A stretch of 64,000 nt of DNA from Rubellimicrobium arenae (GTDB lineage Bacteria > Pseudomonadota > Alphaproteobacteria > Rhodobacterales > Rhodobacteraceae), in NCBI RefSeq assembly GCF_017916275.1, contig NZ_JAFMST010000007.1, positions 124,001-188,000 on the forward strand, written 5' to 3'. Below the pieces are notes generated by a model that worked only from the letters and a program-made list of their open reading frames with translations, was not told the DNA's origin and made no database searches. Of the stretch, positions 24,858 through 33,816 are shown one piece after another. The first letter of the stretch is position 1; every line of letters begins with the position of its first letter. Made by a program: the position numbers and the translations under genes.

Positions 24858-25877
24858 TTACGGACGGAAAAGGACCTTGGAGAAGTGGATGTCGCGCTTG
24901 GCGAAACGCTCGAAGATCCCTGGCAGCTCGGCCAGATCCAGATCGTGCGAGATCAGGAACTCCCATTTCAGCTCGCCCGTCGCGAACTTCTCGATGGTGG
25001 TGGTCCATTGCGGCCCCGGGAAGGGCGCCCCGAAGCTGTTCCAGGAGCCATGGAGCGAGATCTCCTGGCGCAGGAAGGTCTGGAAGGTGGCGTTCGACAG
25101 GCTCACGTCCGGGACCGGGATGCCGATGAAGCTGACATGGCCGCCCGGCGCGGCAAGGCCGATGGCCGCGTTGATGGTCGAGTCGAGACCAACCGCCTCC
25201 ACCACGACATTGGCGCGGGCCTTGTTCTCGCCCAGGTCCTTGGACAGGACGCGGATCGAGGCCCCCGCTTCCTCGGCCAGGGCCAGCTTTTCCGGGCTGA
25301 CGTCGACGGCGATGACGTCGGACGCGCCCATCATCCGCATCCACTGGATCGCGAACAGGCCGATGGGCCCGCAGCCGACCACGGCGCCGGTCTGTCCGAC
25401 CGTCATGCCGCCGGCCTTCCAGATCGCGTGCAGCGCGATCGAGGCGGGGTCGGTCATCGCCACCGCGCGCGGATCGACGTGTTGAGGCACCTTGATGAGG
25501 TTCTCGACCGGAGAGGCGACCCATTCCGCATAGGCTCCGTCCCGGCGCGAGCCGAAATAGTCGTAGTTCCGGCAGCGCGAGAAGTTGCCCGTCTGGCACT
25601 GGTCGCATTCCCGGCACGGCAGGAGCGGCGCCACCGCGACCAGCTCGCCGGGCGCCCAGCCCGTCACGCCCGGCCCGAGGGTTTCGACCCGGCCCGAGAA
25701 CTCGTGCCCGGTGATCAGGGGCATCTTGTGCGCGCCCTTCACCAGCATCCGCGGCAGGTCGGAGCCGCAGACCCCGACCGAGGCGACGCGAAGCACGACC
25801 TCGCCCGGTCCGGCAACCGGGCGCTGCCGCTCCTCGAGCCGGATGTCCCCCGGGGCGTGCAGCACGATGGCGCGCAT
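24858..25877 (-). CDS. Zinc-dependent alcohol dehydrogenase, polyol dehydrogenase-like
   Basis: Medium-chain NAD(P)-dependent dehydrogenase of 339 residues. Catalytic zinc ligands are Cys37 (GVCGSD) and His58-Glu59 (TGHEFSG). The structural zinc cluster is Cys88, Cys91, Cys94 and Cys102. The cofactor loop is GCGPIGL near 168. The arrangement matches galactitol-1-phosphate, L-iditol and L-threonine dehydrogenase relatives. It is the first gene of the leftward operon, with GAGGAG about ten bases before its ATG and the inverted repeat 15-62 bases upstream. Oxidation of a polyol to a ketose is the likely first step. Confidence 0.92.
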   Translation of the reverse strand: MRAIVLHAPGDIRLEERQRPVAGPGEVVLRVASVGVCGSDLPRMLVKGAHKMPLITGHEFSGRVETLGPGVTGWAPGELVAVAPLLPCRECDQCQTGNFSRCRNYDYFGSRRDGAYAEWVASPVENLIKVPQHVDPRAVAMTDPASIALHAIWKAGGMTVGQTGAVVGCGPIGLFAIQWMRMMGASDVIAVDVSPEKLALAEEAGASIRVLSKDLGENKARANVVVEAVGLDSTINAAIGLAAPGGHVSFIGIPVPDVSLSNATFQTFLRQEISLHGSWNSFGAPFPGPQWTTTIEKFATGELKWEFLISHDLDLAELPGIFERFAKRDIHFSKVLFRP

Positions 25878-25891
25878 GGTTCTATCTCCTC

Positions 25892-25939
25892 ACCGGTCAC
25901 ATCACAAATGTGACCAACTCCAACATCTGTGATACCGGT
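25892..25939. promoter_or_regulatory. Inverted-repeat operator candidate of the SorC operon
   Basis: The arms ATCACAAATGT (25901-25911) and ACATCTGTGAT (25923-25933) form an 11-base inverted repeat with one mismatch and an 11-base spacer. Each arm is flanked outside by ACCGGT (25892-25897 and 25934-25939). Within the left half, TCACATCACAAATGTGA is itself a palindrome. The site sits just upstream of the first gene of the operon that encodes a SorC regulator. Assignment to that regulator rests on position. Confidence 0.6.
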
Positions 25940-26176
25940 TAGCGTCAGAGGCACCGTCCTGTCAACCACCCGCGATGCACCAGTTCCTGCTCTATGCCTC
26001 TCCACCTCGGACCCGAGTGAAGTGGGCCTGCCAATCTCGGCGGCCTTCCTGCCCATGGAGAAGTCGTCCAGCCCTGACGCGTTCGCGGGCCGGTCCCGCA
26101 AGGCGGTCGCGGGAACGCCCTCGTTCGCGCCGAACAGGCCGGTCGGGCGGCACGGCCGGCGGGCCTGCCCCGCGCG

Positions 26177-28165
26177 TCAGGCCTCCAGGTGGTCCATCGG
26201 GAGAGCCAGCACGATCCGCAGCCCCTCGGGCCGCCAATCCTGCTCCAGGGTCCCGCCAAGCTGATCCTCGACGGTGAGCCGGGCCAGCCGGGAGCCGAAG
26301 CCCGCATGGCGCGGCGCCATGACGGGGGGACCGCCCTCCTCGCTCCAGTCGAAGCGGAGCGTCCCGTCCGCCAGGTCCCAGCCCAGCTCCAACCGCCCTT
26401 CCGGCACCGAAAAGCCCCCGTACTTCGCAGCATTGGTGGCCAGTTCGTGCAGGACAAGCGCAAAGCCCGTGGCCGCGCCGGGGCCGAGCGACACGTCGGG
26501 GCCCTCCAGAGACAGACGGTCCCCTACGGCCCGGTGCGGCGCCAGGACGGCCGCCGCGACCTTGCGGAGGCAGACGGCCTCCTGTCCACCCAGTTCGCCG
26601 ACCACGGCGGCCTGGATCAGGTCGTGCGCGCTGGCCAGCGCGGTCAGGCGGCCCGACAGGACCCGCGCCATCTCGACCGAGGTTTTGGTGCTCCGCGCGG
26701 TCATGGCGACCATGCCGCCGGCGATGGCGAACAGGTTCTTCACCCGGTGGTTCAGCTCGCGCACGAGGAGCCGGCGGCTGTCCTCGACGCGCTTGCGCTC
26801 GGTGATGTCCTCGATCACCGACACGACGTGGTCGGGCGTCCCATCGGGCCTGCGGACGAGGCCGACCGACAGGTTCACCCAGACCGCCCGCCCGTCCTCG
26901 GCCAGGTAGCGCTTCTCCAGCGTGTAGGAGCCGATCTCACCGGCAATCAGCGCGGCGAGCCGATCAAGGTCGGAGGCCACGTCGTCGGGATGGGTGATCG
27001 CGGGGAACCCCGTCTCGACCAGGGTCTCGCGGCGATGGCCGCAGATCGCACAGAAGCGATCGTTCACCTCCAGGAAGCGGCCGTCGAGCGACACCCGCGC
27101 CACCCCCACCGCGGCCTGTTCGAAGAAGGCGCGGTAGCGCGCCTCGCTCGCCCGCATGGCCTCCTCGGCCTCCTTGCGGGCGGTGATGTCGGAATGCGCC
27201 CCCACGAGGCGCAGCGGGCGTCCCTCGGCGTCGTGCTCGATTTCGGCCAGGGCCCCGATCCAGCGCACCGCGCCGTCGCTCGGGCGGATGATCCGGTATT
27301 CGAAGTCGTAGCTGCGCAGGCCCTCGGCCACGGAGTCGAGAAAGATCCGCTCGGTCTTCTCGCGGTCATCGGGATGCAGGCGAGCGACCCATTCCTCGTG
27401 CCCTTCGTTCCACGCCTCGGGGGGCAGGCCATGGATGGCGAGATACTCGGGCGAGCAGCGGCTGCGGTTGGCGTCCTGGAGGTCCACCTCGAAGCCGCCG
27501 ATCCGTCCCACGCGCTGCGCGCGGGTGAGCTCGGCCGTCCGGTCCCGGAGCCGCGCCTCGGACGCCAAGAGCGCCTGCTCGGCCGCGCGCCGCTCCTCCT
27601 CCCGGGCATGGGCGGCGGCGATCTCGGCGTCGCGTTCGGCCAGGGCGCGGCGCAGCTCCAGCTCGGTCATCACCTGCCGGGCCAGCGCCGCGAGGATCCG
27701 CTCCTGCCGGGCCGACAGTCCGTCGGGGCGCGCCTCCATGTCGAAGACGCAGACGGTGCCGAGCGGCAGCCCCTCGGGCGTTTCGATGGGGGCGCCCGCG
27801 TAGAACCGGACCCCCGGGGCATGCGTCACGAACGGATTGTCGGCAAAGCGGGGATCCTGCGTCAGGTCGGGGACCACGAAGATCCCCCGCTCCCGGATGG
27901 CGTGCCGGCAGAACGAGGTCTCGAGCGGCAGGTCGCGCGCGCCCACGCCCATCTCGGACTTGAGCCAGTGGCGGTCCGCCGCGACAAAGCCCACCATGGC
28001 CACAGGCGCCTCGCAGATGTCGGCGGCCAGTTGCGCGATCTCGTCGAACAGGGCCTCGGGCGGGGTCCCCAAGATGGCATAGCCATCGAGCGCGGCGATT
28101 CGGTCGGCCTCGGACCAGTCCGGCCCGCCGCTCATGCCCGCGATCGCGGAGGGCATGTCCTCCAT
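26177..28165 (-). CDS. GAF-PAS-PAS HWE-family sensor histidine kinase
   Basis: Predicted soluble sensor kinase of 662 residues without membrane spans. A GAF domain covers about 35-170, then a coiled segment (170-215), PAS 1 (about 215-335, ending DITARKEAEE) and PAS 2 (about 342-460, ending DITERKR). The phosphoacceptor is His473 in RELNHRVKN. The N-box HELATNAAKYG is at 573-583 and the WxE signature of HWE kinases (WSE) at 607-609. HWE kinases in alphaproteobacteria often serve light or general-stress signalling, but no Cys-type LOV motif (GXNCRFLQ) is present in either PAS. No response regulator lies nearby, so its partner is unknown. Confidence 0.93.
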   Translation of the reverse strand: MEDMPSAIAGMSGGPDWSEADRIAALDGYAILGTPPEALFDEIAQLAADICEAPVAMVGFVAADRHWLKSEMGVGARDLPLETSFCRHAIRERGIFVVPDLTQDPRFADNPFVTHAPGVRFYAGAPIETPEGLPLGTVCVFDMEARPDGLSARQERILAALARQVMTELELRRALAERDAEIAAAHAREEERRAAEQALLASEARLRDRTAELTRAQRVGRIGGFEVDLQDANRSRCSPEYLAIHGLPPEAWNEGHEEWVARLHPDDREKTERIFLDSVAEGLRSYDFEYRIIRPSDGAVRWIGALAEIEHDAEGRPLRLVGAHSDITARKEAEEAMRASEARYRAFFEQAAVGVARVSLDGRFLEVNDRFCAICGHRRETLVETGFPAITHPDDVASDLDRLAALIAGEIGSYTLEKRYLAEDGRAVWVNLSVGLVRRPDGTPDHVVSVIEDITERKRVEDSRRLLVRELNHRVKNLFAIAGGMVAMTARSTKTSVEMARVLSGRLTALASAHDLIQAAVVGELGGQEAVCLRKVAAAVLAPHRAVGDRLSLEGPDVSLGPGAATGFALVLHELATNAAKYGGFSVPEGRLELGWDLADGTLRFDWSEEGGPPVMAPRHAGFGSRLARLTVEDQLGGTLEQDWRPEGLRIVLALPMDHLEA

Positions 28166-28338
28166 CGATCCCCGTCTCCTGTTCCCCTCGGATCAGCCTA
28201 GACGCGAACGGAATCCCCGACCAGCGGTTTAGTCGATGTCCCGGTCATGCCGCGCCGCGCCGCCCAGGATGACGGACGGGGTGGACGCCGCGGTCCGGCT
28301 GGGGGACATGGGGCCAGGTTTCGAACAAGGGACACGGC

Positions 28339-28683
28339 ATGGACCTCCTGGCCTTCTTCCACGTGGACAGCGCGGCCGAGCTGGCCTGGGTGCTGATCGG
28401 CTTCCTGGCCCAGGTCCTCTTCGGGGGACGCTTCATCCTGCAATGGTGGCATTCCGAGCGTGCGGGCGAATCGGTCGTGCCTGTCGGCTTCTGGTGGCTG
28501 TCGATCACCGGGGGCACGCTGATGCTGGCCTATGCGCTCTATCGGCGCGATCCGGTCTTCATCCTGGGGCAAGGCCTGGGCCTGCTGGTCTATGTCCGCA
28601 ACCTTGCCCTGATCCGCCAAAGCGCCCGGCGGGCCGGCGCGGATCAGTCCTCGTCCAGGTTGACGGCGCGCCGCACCGAATAA
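28339..28683 (+). CDS. LAB_N domain inner-membrane protein
   Basis: Small membrane protein of 114 residues related to the N-terminal domain found on some lipid A disaccharide synthases (PF07578). Three hydrophobic segments are visible at about 12-32, 47-66 and 71-90. The characteristic GGRFILQWWHSERAGESVVP runs between the first two. Such genes often sit next to ArnC-like glycosyltransferases and ArnT-like transferases in lipid A or undecaprenyl-sugar modification loci. Here its last 40 bp overlap the end of such a glycosyltransferase gene on the other strand. The biochemical role of the stand-alone domain is not established. Confidence 0.85.
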   Translation: MDLLAFFHVDSAAELAWVLIGFLAQVLFGGRFILQWWHSERAGESVVPVGFWWLSITGGTLMLAYALYRRDPVFILGQGLGLLVYVRNLALIRQSARRAGADQSSSRLTARRTE

Positions 28684-29666
28684 TGCGTCCGCGTCGCCGC
28701 GCGTCCGTAGTAGATGCGGACGAGCACCTCGCTGAGGACGCCGAGCGAGAAGAACTGCAGCGCCGACAACCCCGAAAGCACCGTGAGCATGAGAAGGGGG
28801 TTGCCCGTCATGTCCGTGCCGCCCAGCACCTTCATGACAATCACGCCCAGGAAGGCCAGGACGCCCACCAGCACCGCGATCAGGCCAAGCCCCCCGAACA
28901 GCCGCATCGGATGCGCCGAATAGTCGAGCAGGTACTTGAGCGTGATGAGGTCAAGGAGCACCACCACCGTCCGCCACAGCCCGTACTTGGTGACGCCGGC
29001 CATGCGCGGACGGTGCGTGGTGGGCATCTCGGTCCAGCGGGCGCCGCGCTGCACCATGAGGATCGAGACGAAACGGTGCATGTCGCCATAAAGCTCGAGC
29101 TCCGACAGGAACGGGCGCCGGATCACCTTGAGCGTGCAGCCCAGGTCCCGGATCGGCACGCCGGTGACGCGGCGGATCAGGCTGTTGGCCAGGCGGGATG
29201 GCAGCTTGCGCGTCAGTTGCGCGTCCTGCCGGTCGCGCCGCCACCCGGCCACGAGATCGTAGCCCTCCTCGAGCCTGGCGATCATCGCCGGGATGTCCGC
29301 CGGATCGTTCTGCAGGTCCCCGTCGATGGTCACGATCGCGCCAAAGCGCGCCCGGTCCATGCCGGCCCGCAGCGCCGAGGTCTGCCCGTAGTTCCGCCGC
29401 AGGAGGATGAGCTTGACCCGTTCGTCCCGCGCCGCGATCCCTTCCATCAGCCGGGCGCTGGCATCCCGCGAGCCGTCGTCCACGAGGATGATCTCGTAGG
29501 GCTTGCCCAGGCGATCCAGGGCCTGCGTCAGCTCGGCATGCAGCCGAAGGAGGTTTTCCTCCTCGTTGTGGATCGGGACGACGACCGACACGCCGTCCAC
29601 GGGCTCGGCGGCGAAGGCGGAGGACGCCTCGACGAGCGGATCGTGGAGCGGGGTCTCGAGCGGCAT
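28644..29666 (-). CDS. Family 2 glycosyltransferase, DPM/ArnC-like
   Basis: Membrane-anchored glycosyltransferase of 340 residues, expected to transfer a sugar from a nucleotide donor to a polyprenyl phosphate. The GT-A domain shows VVVPIHNEEENL at about 28-39, VDDGSRD near 62-68, and DGDLQND at 115-121. Two C-terminal membrane spans lie at about 246-270 and 277-300. The ATG at 29664-29666 has GAGGA seven bases upstream; a much longer in-frame extension only reads antisense to smc. With the LAB_N protein opposite it suggests lipid A or polyprenyl-sugar modification, although no ArnT-type gene is in the window. Confidence 0.92.
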   Translation of the reverse strand: MPLETPLHDPLVEASSAFAAEPVDGVSVVVPIHNEEENLLRLHAELTQALDRLGKPYEIILVDDGSRDASARLMEGIAARDERVKLILLRRNYGQTSALRAGMDRARFGAIVTIDGDLQNDPADIPAMIARLEEGYDLVAGWRRDRQDAQLTRKLPSRLANSLIRRVTGVPIRDLGCTLKVIRRPFLSELELYGDMHRFVSILMVQRGARWTEMPTTHRPRMAGVTKYGLWRTVVVLLDLITLKYLLDYSAHPMRLFGGLGLIAVLVGVLAFLGVIVMKVLGGTDMTGNPLLMLTVLSGLSALQFFSLGVLSEVLVRIYYGRAATRTHYSVRRAVNLDED

Positions 29667-29782
29667 CGGAAGGTCCTCGGTGGCAAAGTTGAACAGGGAC
29701 GATAGCACCGTTCGCCGGAGAGCACACCGCCCCCGCGCCGAACCGCCGCCGGAGGACACGGAAATGTCACGATTTGCCCCTG

Positions 29783-32700
29783 TCAGGCCACCATCGCCTC
29801 GGCGGCGCGCAGGTCCACGCTCACCAGCTGGCTCACCCCGCGCTCGGCCATGGTGACGCCGTAAAGGCGATCCATCCGGGCCATCGTGACCGCATGGTGA
29901 GTGATGACCAGAAAGCGCGTCTGCGTTTCCCGGGTCATCGCTTCCAGCAGGTCGCAGAACCGCCCCACATTGGCGTCGTCGAGCGGGGCATCCACCTCGT
30001 CCAGCACGCAGACCGGCGCGGGGGCCACCAGGAAGACCGCGAAGATGAGAGCGAGGGCCGTCAGCGTCTGCTCGCCCCCTGACAGGAGCGACAAGGTCCC
30101 CAGCGTCTTGCCGGGGGGCTGGGCCATGATCTCGACCCCCGCCTCCAGCGGATCGTCGCCGTCCACCCAGGCGAGCCGCGCCTCGCCGCCGCCGAACAAG
30201 CTCCTGAACAGGCGCTGGAACTCGGCGTTCACCCGGGCAAAGGCGCCATGCATCCGCTCCCGCCCTTCGCGATTGAGGGCGCCCAAGGCCTTGCGCAGCT
30301 CGCCGATCGCGGCGGTCAGGTCTTCGCTCTCGCGCAGGAGGCCGTCCTGCTCCTCGCGCAGGGCGCGGGCGTCCTCCTCGGCGCGCAGGTTCACCGGGCC
30401 GATGGCGTCGCGCTTGCGGCGAAGGGCGGCGAGCTCGGACTGCGCGGCGCCTTCGGCCGGGATGGACCGGGGGTCGCCCAGCGTGTCGAGCAGTTCGCGC
30501 GGGGTCAGGTCCCGCTCCTCCCGGATGCGGACCGCCGCCGCCGCCGCCGCATCCGCCGCCGCCGACCGCGCGACCTCCGCCCCGGCCCGCACCTCCCGCG
30601 CCGCGGAGGCCGACCGCTCGGCCGCACGTTCCGCGTCCTGGGCGGCCCGCAACGCGACCTCGGCCTCCGCCAGGCGAGCCTCCGCCTCCCGCCGCGCCGC
30701 CTCGGCCCGCGCCAGGGCGTCCGAGAGGTCCAGGGCGCGCGCCGCGATCCGCTCGGGCTCTTCGCGGGCCTCGTCGATCTCCTCGTGCAGCCGCTCGCGG
30801 CGGGCTGCCAGATCCTCGGCGCGGGCCAGGGCCGCCTCGTGCCGGCCGCTCCAGAGCCCCTCCTCGCGGCCGATGTCCGACAGCCGCCGCACCCGTCCCT
30901 GCGCCGCGCGCCGCCGCTCCTCGTCGGCCGCGCGGGCGGACAGGAGCGTGGCTCGGGCCGCAGAGGCCCGGGCGCTGGCCTCGGACGCCCGGGCCCGGGC
31001 CGCGGCCGGATCGGGCAGGCTCGCGCACAGGCCCTCCGCCTCGGCCAGGCTGGCGTCGGCGGCCTTCAACTCTGTCTCGGTCCGGACCAACGCGTCGCGT
31101 GCGGCCTCGGCCCTGGCCCGCGCGAGGACCCCGTCCGCGTCCGCCTTTCCAGCCGCCCGCATGGCGTCCTGCGCCTTCTGTTCGGCGGACCGGCGCGCAG
31201 CCCGCGCGTCGTCGGCCCGGGACAGCCCCTGCGCCAAGGCCCGGGCCGCATCCTCCTGCGCGGCCTTGGCCTCCTCGGCCCTCTCGGCCGCGTCGTCCGC
31301 CCCGGCCTCGAGAAAGGGAAGACGCGCGGCGCGGCGCATCGCCTCGGCCTCCTGAGCCGCCTCCGCGGCATCGGCGGCACTCACCCCGAAGCCGTCCCAG
31401 CGCCACAGGTCCCCTTCGCGCGACACGAGCCTTTGCCCGGGCCCGAGCCGGGGCCAAAGCCGCCCGCCGTCCTCGGCCGCGACCAGCCCGACCTGCGACA
31501 GCCGCCGCGCCAGCTCGGGCGGGGCCTCCACGAGGTCCGACAGCACTGGCATCCCGCCCGGCAGGGGAGGCGCCGTCTCGAAGGGCGGCAGCCGCCGCCA
31601 CCCCGAGCCGTCCTCGACCACCGGCGCCCGCATCTCGCGCCCGAGCGCCACCGCGACGGCGGCCTCCAGGCCCTCCGGGATCCGGAGCCCTTCGGCCACC
31701 TGCCCCTTGCGGGAGCCGTCCGCCGCCACCATCCGAGCCAAGGCCCGCGCTTCCGCCGCGAGCCCCGCGGCCCGCGCCTGAGCTTCGGCCGCCGCGGCGC
31801 GGGCCGTGGCATCCCGTTCGCGCAGGGACCCGAGCGCGGCCTCGGCCCCGGCCAGACCGCCGTCCGCAGCGGCCAGCGCCGCCTCGGCCTGCTCGGCCAT
31901 CTGCGCGGCCTGGTCCCCCTGCGCGGCAACCCGGCTCAGAGCCTCCTCGGCGGCCGCGACGCCAGAGGCGGCCCGGGCCGCTTCGGCCACGGCCCGGTCC
32001 CGCGCACGGATCAGCTCCTGCCGCCGTCGCACCGCCGCCTCGACTTCGGCCGTCAGACGGGCGGCCACCTCGGTGGCCTCGACCATGGCGGCTTCGGCGT
32101 CGCGCAAGGCCTCGCCCGCCGCTTCGGCGTCGGCGGCGACGCGGGCCAGCGCCTCAGCCTCGCCCTCGCCCGCCGATTCCAGCCGGGCGGCCTCGGCCCT
32201 CAACCGCGCCAGGGTGTCCGCCGCTTCACGTCCGAGACCGGTCTCGCGGGCCTCGTCGCGGGCCACGTCCCGGGCCGCGGCTTCCAGTTCGGCCACGCGC
32301 TGCGCCGCCCGTCGCGCGTCCTGGGCCTGCGCCTCGGCCTGGCCGCGAAGACGGGTGACCTCCTGCGCGGCTTCGGCCACCTGTGCACGCAGCGGCGGCA
32401 ACACCTGCTCGGCCGAGGCGCGCCGGTCCGCCGCGGCAAAGGCCTCGTCCTCTGCCCGGGCTGCCAGCGCCGCGCGCGTGCGGGCCTCGCCCTCCGCCGC
32501 CGCAAGAGCGGCTTCGGCCGCCTCGTAGGCGCGCCAGAGGAGTTGCGCCTCGGCGACCCGGATCGCCGCCGCGACCTCGCGGAAGCGTGCCGCGTTCCGC
32601 GCCTGCCGTTCGAGCGCCCTCAGCCGGTCGGCCAGCGCCCCCGTCACCTCGCCCAGCTTCCGGAGGTTCTCCTCGGCCGCGTTGAGCCGCTGCGACGCCT

Positions 32701-33205
32701 CGCCCCGCCGCGCCTGCAGGCCGGCCACCCCGGCCGCCTCCTCGATCACACGACGGCGAGCGTTGGGCTTCTGGCCGATCAGCTCGGAGATCTGGCCCTG
32801 CCGCACCAGCGCCGGCGACTGCGCCCCGGACGCCGCGTCCGCGAACATGACCTGGATGTCCCTGGCCCGGGCCTCCTTGCCGCCCAGCCGGTAGGCCGAG
32901 CCCCCGTCGCGGGTGATGCGGCGGACCAGCTCCGTCTCCTTTCCGTCCTTTTCGAAGGCAAGCACGACCTCGGCCTGGGCCCGGGCGCCCCGGCGCGAGG
33001 TGCCGGCGAAGATCACGTCCTCCATGCCGCTGCCCCGCATCTGCGTGGGCCGCGTCTCGCCCATGACCCAGCGCAGCGCCTCGAGGAGGTTCGACTTGCC
33101 GCACCCGTTCGGCCCCACGACCCCCGTCAGCCCTGGCGCGATGGCCAGCTCCGTCGGGTCGGCAAAGCTCTTGAAGCCGTTGAGACGCAGCCGCGTGAGG
33201 CGCAT
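29783..33205 (-). CDS. smc: Chromosome segregation protein SMC
   Basis: Structural maintenance of chromosomes ATPase of 1140 residues that forms the core of condensin. The Walker A loop GPNGCGKS is at 31-38, followed by the Q-loop region near QGQISELIGQKPNARR. Two long Ala/Arg/Glu-rich coiled coils flank a hinge-like segment near the centre (about 510-620). The C-terminal head has LSGGEQ at about 1041-1046 and Walker B VCVLDEVD near 1065-1072. The ATG at 33205 is followed by the standard RLTRLRLNGFKSF; an upstream GTG/TTG-type extension lacks motifs. No scpA or scpB gene is in the window. Confidence 0.97.
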   Translation of the reverse strand: MRLTRLRLNGFKSFADPTELAIAPGLTGVVGPNGCGKSNLLEALRWVMGETRPTQMRGSGMEDVIFAGTSRRGARAQAEVVLAFEKDGKETELVRRITRDGGSAYRLGGKEARARDIQVMFADAASGAQSPALVRQGQISELIGQKPNARRRVIEEAAGVAGLQARRGEASQRLNAAEENLRKLGEVTGALADRLRALERQARNAARFREVAAAIRVAEAQLLWRAYEAAEAALAAAEGEARTRAALAARAEDEAFAAADRRASAEQVLPPLRAQVAEAAQEVTRLRGQAEAQAQDARRAAQRVAELEAAARDVARDEARETGLGREAADTLARLRAEAARLESAGEGEAEALARVAADAEAAGEALRDAEAAMVEATEVAARLTAEVEAAVRRRQELIRARDRAVAEAARAASGVAAAEEALSRVAAQGDQAAQMAEQAEAALAAADGGLAGAEAALGSLRERDATARAAAAEAQARAAGLAAEARALARMVAADGSRKGQVAEGLRIPEGLEAAVAVALGREMRAPVVEDGSGWRRLPPFETAPPLPGGMPVLSDLVEAPPELARRLSQVGLVAAEDGGRLWPRLGPGQRLVSREGDLWRWDGFGVSAADAAEAAQEAEAMRRAARLPFLEAGADDAAERAEEAKAAQEDAARALAQGLSRADDARAARRSAEQKAQDAMRAAGKADADGVLARARAEAARDALVRTETELKAADASLAEAEGLCASLPDPAAARARASEASARASAARATLLSARAADEERRRAAQGRVRRLSDIGREEGLWSGRHEAALARAEDLAARRERLHEEIDEAREEPERIAARALDLSDALARAEAARREAEARLAEAEVALRAAQDAERAAERSASAAREVRAGAEVARSAAADAAAAAAVRIREERDLTPRELLDTLGDPRSIPAEGAAQSELAALRRKRDAIGPVNLRAEEDARALREEQDGLLRESEDLTAAIGELRKALGALNREGRERMHGAFARVNAEFQRLFRSLFGGGEARLAWVDGDDPLEAGVEIMAQPPGKTLGTLSLLSGGEQTLTALALIFAVFLVAPAPVCVLDEVDAPLDDANVGRFCDLLEAMTRETQTRFLVITHHAVTMARMDRLYGVTMAERGVSQLVSVDLRAAEAMVA

Positions 33206-33392
33206 GAGGGGTCCTGGCCGATGCGGGCCGCACCCTGCCAGCCTGCGAGGCTCCAAGTCAACTCGGGTCCGGGTCCGGACCTATCCCCGCGCCATGCCCT
33301 GGCAGCCCCCTGCGGTCCAGCCAGCGGCGGGCTATGGCACGGATGCGTCGCATTCGTGCTTGACGGTCGGAAGCCGCCTGCGCACAACGACA

Positions 33393-33596
33393 CCTGCATG
33401 GTTCCCCGCCTACCGCCCGAGGCGGCAGGGGACGAACAGGGAATGCGGAAGGACCCGACCCAGCCCGGGGGGACCCGCCCGCAGCCGCCCCCGCGACTGT
33501 CAGCGGCGAGCGCCCGTCAACGTGCCACTGGGGCTTTGCGCTCCGGGAAGGCGGCGAGGCGCAGCGACCCGCGAGCCAGGAGACCTGCCATGCAGG
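33393..33596 (+). promoter_or_regulatory. Cobalamin (B12) riboswitch
   Basis: The region has the full order of B12-riboswitch landmarks. A P1 stem CCTGCATG (33393-33400) pairs with CATGCAGG (33589-33596). GGTTCCCC begins the core, then GGGAATGCGG and GCAGCCGCCCCCGCGACTGT follow near 33481-33500. The B12 box AGCCAGGAGACCTGCC is at 33574-33589. It ends 45 bases before the cbtB start, so ligand binding could hide the CAGGAG ribosome-binding site at 33628-33633 or act through the CCCGTC/GACGGG hairpin between them. High cobalamin should lower cbtBA expression. Confidence 0.93.
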
Positions 33597-33641
33597 AGAA
33601 ACGCCAACCCCGTCGGGTGTGACGGGACAGGAGCCTGGACC

Positions 33642-33809
33642 ATGTTCTTCTCGATCGCGCGCGCGCGCCTCGATTCGCAGACCCTTTCCATCGCGGCGGC
33701 GGCCCTGCTCGGCCTGTCGCTGATCTTCGTCGCGGGCTTTGCCAACGCGACCGCGCTGCACGACGCCGCGCACGACCAGCGCCACGCCATCGCCTTCCCC
33801 TGCCACTGA
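33642..33809 (+). CDS. cbtB: Cobalt transporter subunit CbtB
   Basis: A 55-residue inner-membrane protein with one span at about 18-36 (AAALLGLSLIFVAGFANA). Its C-terminus HDQRHAIAFPCH is the conserved His/Cys metal-binding signature of CbtB. A CAGGAG ribosome-binding site precedes the ATG by eight bases. It lies directly behind the B12 riboswitch and seven bases before cbtA, the standard arrangement of this predicted cobalt uptake pair. Transport activity is predicted from comparative genomics rather than shown here. Confidence 0.93.
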   Translation: MFFSIARARLDSQTLSIAAAALLGLSLIFVAGFANATALHDAAHDQRHAIAFPCH

Positions 33810-33816
33810 ACGTCCA

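Noticed and set aside
28644-31601. A 985-codon minus-strand frame that would extend the glycosyltransferase N-terminally.
   Set aside because: The extra part reads out of frame through smc and is Gly/Arg-rich without motifs. The ATG at 29666 with its ribosome-binding site gives a normal enzyme.
30248-33622. An 1124-codon plus-strand open frame opposite smc.
   Set aside because: It mirrors the Ala/Arg/Glu-rich coiled-coil coding of SMC and also runs through the riboswitch, so it cannot be a real gene.
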